From Panicum virgatum (lineage: Eukaryota > Streptophyta > Magnoliopsida > Poales > Poaceae), in NCBI RefSeq assembly GCF_016808335.1, contig NC_053136.1, forward strand, positions 62,001 through 126,000: a stretch of DNA of 64,000 nt, in the 5' to 3' direction. The position numbers and the translations under genes are program-made. Positions 59,369-64,000 of the stretch are shown here, in pieces. The stretch's first letter is position 1. Each line of letters opens with the position of its first letter. The notes beneath the pieces were generated by a model. The model was given only the letters and a program-made list of their open reading frames with translations, made no database searches and was not told the origin of the DNA.

Positions 59369-62287
59369 ATGGAAGCTTTAGAAAATGAAATTAAGCAGTA
59401 CGAGTTTAAACTAAGCAAAAGAAATTTATTTTATAAGAAAGATAGCTTATTTAAAAAAATATCCAAAGAAGGAGAGCTAAATGATAAGAAATACAAAGCG
59501 TCGGTTGTTATAAAGAAGTGGGAAGATGAGACAAACCCAAAAGATATGCAGAGTCATAAAGCCAAAAGGGATCCAAACACTCATAAAGTTAATATTATAG
59601 ATAATGTGGACAAACAACTAGAGTTTGTGAATGAACCTTTATAAAATTATGAAGACGAAGAAAATAATGCCCAACAATACATAGACTTTATAGACTCTCT
59701 AGATGATGAAAGTTTATATAATCTGGATAATGCTATGGAGGCATTAGAAATAAATAGTAAGAGAATTAATACTTTAGGGAATGTGAAAACTGAATTAATG
59801 GATCAAGGAAATTGCGATCATGATTGGATACAAGGAAGAGGTGACTATAATATTAAATGTGCTTTCTGCATTTATTATCCTAGTCAAGAAAATAGATTTA
59901 CTTGTAGTATATGCTTAAAGCAAGCATGTGCTTCATGCTTAAAAGCTGGAAATCAAAGATGGAGACAAGAAGTAGAATTAGAAGCAGAAGACAAATTATT
60001 AGCAAGAAGAGTTAGAAATTTAGAAAATAGAATAAATAGTTTAGAAGTGGAACTAGAAGAACTAAGAAGTAAGATAGAACTCAGTGAGGTACAAAAGGAT
60101 GAAGAAAAGGCTGGTAAAAATATTGAATTAAAGTATCAAATTATAATAAGCAACAAGGATAATAGTGCAATACAGTCAAACAACAAAGATAATAGTACCA
60201 TACAGTTAAAGGATGCTATAATAAACTTTGGTACCAAATATATAGTCAAATTGCCATTTAAAGAAATTGTAGGAATAAGAATACCTGTGAAAGTAAAATT
60301 AACACCTACAATCACTTACAAAATATTAGCTTTAGTTGATACTGGCTGTATCAAAAATATTATGCATGATAAATATTTTGCAAGATGTCCAGAAATAGTT
60401 CATACAATAGATCAAGAAAAGGCAAATATATCCACTGATATGTCTGGAATAAAGAAGCTTCATAATCAGTTAGGCTACAATATTGAGGTACAAATAAATA
60501 ATACTAAATATATTATGAATGAGATTACAATAAGAGACCTATCTATGATACATGAAGATATGATCTTAGGACTAAGGTTTTTGCAATTCTCGTTACAAAC
60601 AACGATCATACATGAGTAAGGAATTACATTTATTCCTTATCAAGATAATATTCCATACATAACAGAAGTGCGTAAAACTATAAGTTCCAATAGCGGAAAG
60701 ACTAATTTAGAATTCCAAGGAGCTTATGATAATGACCCTGTTGGTTATACAGACGAGGAGTTAGGAGAAAATATAGAAGAATTTCATATGACAAATTCAT
60801 GTATAGAATGTTTTAGTCTACAATTTTTTGCACCCAATTGGTATAGAGATATAACATCTAAAAGAGATATAGATAAAATTGTGCAAAGATTAGAAGATAT
60901 TCAAATAATTGGAGAAATACCAATGAAATATTGGGATAAAAATGGTATAGTATGTAAAATTAATATTATAAACCCCAACTATATAATTAAGACAAGGCCT
61001 ATAGAAGCTACACCTAAGGACATAGAAGAGTTTAAGATGCATATTGAAGAACTACTAAAATTAGGTGCCATAAGAGAAAGTAGGAGTCCTCGTAGGTCAG
61101 CTGCATTTATAGTAAGAAATCATGCAGAAATAGTTAGAGGAAAATTAAGAATGGTCATTAATTATAAAAGATTAAATGATAATACTATAGATGATGGTTA
61201 TAATATTCCAAATAAGCAAGAATGGATAAATAGAATACAAGGAAGTAAATATTTCTCAAAGTTTGATTTAAAAGCTGGGTTTTGGCAAGTAAATATGGCA
61301 GAAGAATCAATAGAATGGACAGTTTTTACGTGTCCTCAAGGTCATTTTGAGTGGCTAGTAATGCCTTTAGGATTAAAGAATGCACCTGTATTATTTCAAA
61401 GAAAAATGCAAAATATCTTTAATGAAAATCAAGAATTTATATTGGTTTACATTGATGATATATTAATCTTTTTAAAATCCTATAAAGAACATATAGCTCA
61501 TTTAGAAACATTTTTTAGAAAGGTAGAGCAGCATGGATTAATACTTTCTAAAAAGAAAATGGAAATATGCAAAGAAAATATAATTTTTTTAGGTCATGAA
61601 ATTGGGGAAGGAAAAATTTACTTACAAGATCATATTGCAAAGAAAATTTTACAATTTCCTGATGTTATGAATGATAAGAAAACATTGCAGCAATTTTTAG
61701 GAATAGTAAATTATGCTAGAAATTATATTGAAAACTTAGCCAAATTGGCTGGACTATTGTATGCAAAGTTAAGAAAAAATGGACAGAAGCATTTTAATTC
61801 TGAGAATATAAGGTTAGTAAGAATTATAAAAGAAAAAGTCGAAGAATTAAAACCTTTAGAATTACCTTTAGATGATTATTATTTTATTATAGAGACAGAT
61901 GCATCTGAAATAGGATGGGGAGCTATAATAAAACAAAAGCCGAACAAGTATTCTCCAAAAATAGAAGAAAAAATATGTAGGTACGCTTCAAGAAAATATA
62001 AGTTAAAGGCTATAAATAACACTGATAGAGAAATATTAGCTGTATTAAATGCAATGAATGCTTTTAGATTATATTTAGGATTTAAAGAGTTCACAGTAAG
62101 GACAAACTGTGAAGCTATATGTATATATTATAATAAAGTCAATAGTAAGAAAAGTTCAACTAGGAGATGGGATTTATTTGAAGATATCATTACAGGAAAT
62201 GGTTATAAAGTAATATTCGAGCATATAAAAGGTAAAGATAATATCTTGTCTGATATATTTTCACGATCATCTATTTTACAGGAATGA
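59369..62287 (+). pseudogene. Caulimovirid polyprotein: Cys motif, protease, RT, RNase H
   Basis: One frame from ATG 59369 to TGA 62285-62287, broken by in-frame TAA at 59642-59644 and 60617-60619. The order is an acidic coiled-coil N-terminus; a cysteine motif at about 59859-59939 with exact CX2CX11CX2CX4CX2C spacing, as in badnaviruses and rice tungro bacilliform virus; a second coiled coil; protease (LVDTGCIKN, DTG at 60338-60346); RT with FSKFDLKAGFWQ and YIDD at 61448-61459; RNase H from ETDASEIGWGA. No movement protein or CCHC coat-protein motif was found. The polyprotein would mature by its own protease and copy RNA to DNA. The two stops make this copy non-functional. Confidence 0.85.
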
Positions 62288-63048
62288 AGAGAGGACTGAG
62301 TCCTAGTGGTGGTGAAAGTTTCAGCTTTGGAACTGAAAACAGATTGAGAATCTTTCCACCAAATACTTATAAATTTAAGCCTAAAGACCATATTGTCTTA
62401 GATGAAATACAAGAATGCATTTTAGATAATTTTTGGTTCCAATATAATAATAAGAGAGATGATAGAGGTTATATGCTTGCAATATTAAATAGTTTAGCAG
62501 AATATTTTCATATGATCAATGGGAAGATACAGCCAAAAGATCTATCGAGCAATATAGAAAAGAAACCCATATATGGCATATATAGGGGAAAGACACCGGG
62601 AATATATGTAACATTTGAAGAAGTTATAGCTCAGCAAATAGAAAGAGAAAAAGATGGAGGAATATCATGGAAAAAATATCTAGATATTGATCAAGCCCTA
62701 TCATATGCAACAAATATTTTAGGAATAAATTATTTCCTAGAGCCTGCAGCCAAAGAATATATTCATAAATACAGAACGGCAAATGAGGTAAAGACAAACT
62801 TGCCAGGAATAAATATAAGAGAAGATGGACCTTCAAGAATACCCACATATAAGGATGCTGTAAAAAAAGAAGCATCAAATGAAGAATATGTTGAAAAGAA
62901 GATCAAAGAAAGGCTAGATTCAATAATTCCTCAATTGAAGAAAGATATAAAAGAAAAAATATGGCAAGAAGTGAAGCATGAAATAAAGGAAAATTTTGAT
63001 GCCATAAAGAAAGACTATGAAGAAAATATAAAGAAGGATTATGAATAA
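62284..63048 (+). CDS. Caulimovirid viroplasmin/transactivator-like protein
   Basis: 254 codons, open throughout. The start overlaps the polyprotein stop as ATGA, suggesting termination-reinitiation. Residues about 95-145 (PIYGIYRGKTPGIYVTFEEV onward) resemble the viroplasmin domain of caulimovirus ORF VI proteins, an RNase H-like fold with a G-x-x-PGIY core. Residues about 195-254 are Lys/Glu-rich and probably coiled coil. ORF VI proteins form inclusion bodies and allow translation reinitiation on polycistronic viral RNA. Known members are mostly longer (about 400-520 residues), so this is a short form. Badnaviruses lack it, which makes its place beside a badnavirus-type Cys motif notable. 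Confidence 0.7.
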   Translation: MKRGLSPSGGESFSFGTENRLRIFPPNTYKFKPKDHIVLDEIQECILDNFWFQYNNKRDDRGYMLAILNSLAEYFHMINGKIQPKDLSSNIEKKPIYGIYRGKTPGIYVTFEEVIAQQIEREKDGGISWKKYLDIDQALSYATNILGINYFLEPAAKEYIHKYRTANEVKTNLPGINIREDGPSRIPTYKDAVKKEASNEEYVEKKIKERLDSIIPQLKKDIKEKIWQEVKHEIKENFDAIKKDYEENIKKDYE

Positions 63049-63357
63049 AAAATGAATATGCCAATATCTGATGATGATATGCTGGATATTCGTGGTCATG
63101 GGCAACAACAAGAGTATTAAGCATTATATATTATGAAAATTAAATATGTGTTAATATTTAAATACCTGCCAGTGTTGATAAGGAGTTATCAACAAATCCG
63201 CCGTGGGATAAGCATGCCAGAGTGTTTGCTTGATGTCTGCGACATCAATCATTCGGGCATGGAAGACAATACACACCAAATATATTTTCGAATATATCCA
63301 GAGAGTATCACGTGAAGAAAGTGGACAAGGCAAAAGGAATAAATAGTAATTTCAACA

Positions 63358-63465
63358 GTGAGTCCTACTGTAGGCAGGACAATTATTGAAGCCAGCACCG
63401 CCGTCCTGAAGAGTGAGTTCTACTGCAGCCAGGACAATTATTGAAGGCAGCACCACCGTCCAGCT
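63358..63465 (+). promoter_or_regulatory. Tandem repeat upstream of the caulimovirid TATA box
   Basis: Two copies of a roughly 54-bp unit (gtgagt-ctactg, aggacaattattgaag, cagcaccnccgtcc) end about 80 bp upstream of TATA at 63545. Both are also present in block 2 (58545-58655). Duplicated upstream elements are common as enhancers in viral promoters; that role is inferred. Confidence 0.6.
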
Positions 63466-63544
63466 GTCCAGGCAATAGTAAAGGAGGATAATTGAAGACA
63501 CCGGGTGTCCAGGCGATTCCTTAAGCCAGAAGGCTCCTCCCATC

Positions 63545-63552
63545 TATAAAAG
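63545..63552 (+). promoter_or_regulatory. Caulimovirid promoter TATA box, block 3
   Basis: TATAAAAG, with the following leader matching 45190-45660. The leader has a stem motif agagg-agaaa-cctct near 63850 and runs past the window end. Confidence 0.7.
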
Positions 63553-64000
63553 GAGAAGCCAGATGCAGCACCCGACAACAGCGCGCAGAACCGAAAGCCA
63601 CCAAAGACATCCGCCACTCCACTCCACCTAATTAGTAGCCACTTAACTCCCATTGTAATATAGAAATAAGGGAGAAGCTGGGAGCGTCAGTCGTTTGTAA
63701 GGTAATCCTAAGGTTTGTACTAAGTGCTTGGGGTTTCCCGAAAGGGAAAGCCGTATGTAAGTTTGCTCTGTAGAAATGGATTAAGCTTTCGTGTGAATTT
63801 TCCTGCTTTCCTTTGAGCTCATTCATATGGAGCGATGTCTCTACGCTAGGGACCCTAGAGGAGAAACCTCTGCGTTGATTTGCTCTCGTTTAGCCCCGGA
63901 GAGGCGTCTGAGAGAGCCTGTGTCCGCAGAGAAGTGTTCCCTTCGGGTGGAACTGCCTGGGGAGACGGTAGAGTCTGAGTCCTGTGTGCGCGTGGCTGGG

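Larger units (their letters stand above)
58805..64000 (+). mobile_element. Endogenous caulimovirid, block 3: main coding unit
   Basis: It runs from mid-leader through primer site, polyprotein, transactivator-like ORF, intergenic region and promoter, into a second leader at the window edge, so it covers more than one genome turn. Leader plus coding unit add up to only about 5.3 kb, against the usual 7-9 kb. I find neither a movement protein nor the CX2CX4HX4C coat-protein knuckle. It is very AT-rich compared with the host gene. It has no true LTRs; the repeats reflect circular permutation. Confidence 0.85.

Noticed and set aside
45085..64000. Reading the viral region as one LTR retrotransposon with terminal repeats at 45100 and 63460
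   Set aside because: The repeated parts are promoter plus leader in circular-permutation order, the primer site lies about 1 kb after the TATA box, no TG...CA ends or TSD fit, and a viroplasmin-like ORF is present.
1..64000. tRNA, rRNA or microRNA genes
   Set aside because: No cloverleaf or rRNA-like sequence was noticed. The inverted repeats found are explained by viral or CRK duplications.

Overview
This window reads as repeat-rich nuclear DNA from a grass (Poaceae). The basis is spliced DUF26 receptor kinase (CRK) genes with GT-AG introns, several typical grass LTR-retrotransposon types (Tat and chromovirus Ty3, SIRE-like and other Ty1/copia), a DUF659/BED hAT transposon and an endogenous caulimovirid. 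The species cannot be named from sequence alone. Only one host gene looks intact: a cysteine-rich receptor-like kinase on the minus strand at 18085-20606.

Layout. 1-9181: a decayed Tat-type Ty3 element on the minus strand, with an antisense, apparently spliced extra ORF and a four-unit hairpin repeat in its 3' region. It is inserted in a long LTR (9187-12312), which is itself inserted in the first exon of a CRK pseudogene (12313-12533, minus). 12534-18084: duplicated upstream DNA, a SIRE-like solo LTR with TSD TACTT, a GCAACATC-rich repeat and a copia gag fragment. 18085-31341: the intact CRK, a 5'-truncated CRK in inverted orientation, and a third CRK pseudogene broken by an LTR remnant, a 5.0 kb hAT element with an 8-bp TSD, a TAG stop and a truncated copia element. 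31342-39060: SIRE-like copia 3' end, a minisatellite, a BAHD acyltransferase scrap, a short-LTR copia 5' end, and an inverted copy of the GCAACATC repeat. 39057-45084: a fourth CRK pseudogene carrying a complete solo LTR (TSD CAGGC), cut off by viral DNA.

45085-64000: an endogenous caulimovirid in three blocks: promoter-leader-ORF1 forward; the same sequence inverted; then a forward unit running leader, primer-binding site, polyprotein (badnavirus-type second Cys motif, protease, RT, RNase H), a viroplasmin/transactivator-like ORF, and promoter. The first two blocks form a long inverted repeat with two converging viral promoters. It was later split by a 9.85 kb Tekay-like chromovirus (47267-57119, TSD ATTTC), whose Gag appears to contain an intron and whose 5' LTR has lost about 1.8 kb including its likely promoter.

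The paralogous CRK copies act as empty-site controls, so insertion points can be dated relative to each other: CRK duplication and long-LTR insertion come first, then Tat, SIRE LTR and hAT. The chromovirus came after the viral inverted repeat. Most broken reading frames are stopped by TAG, and one case is shown by a paralogue to be CAG to TAG, as expected from deamination at methylated CHG sites.
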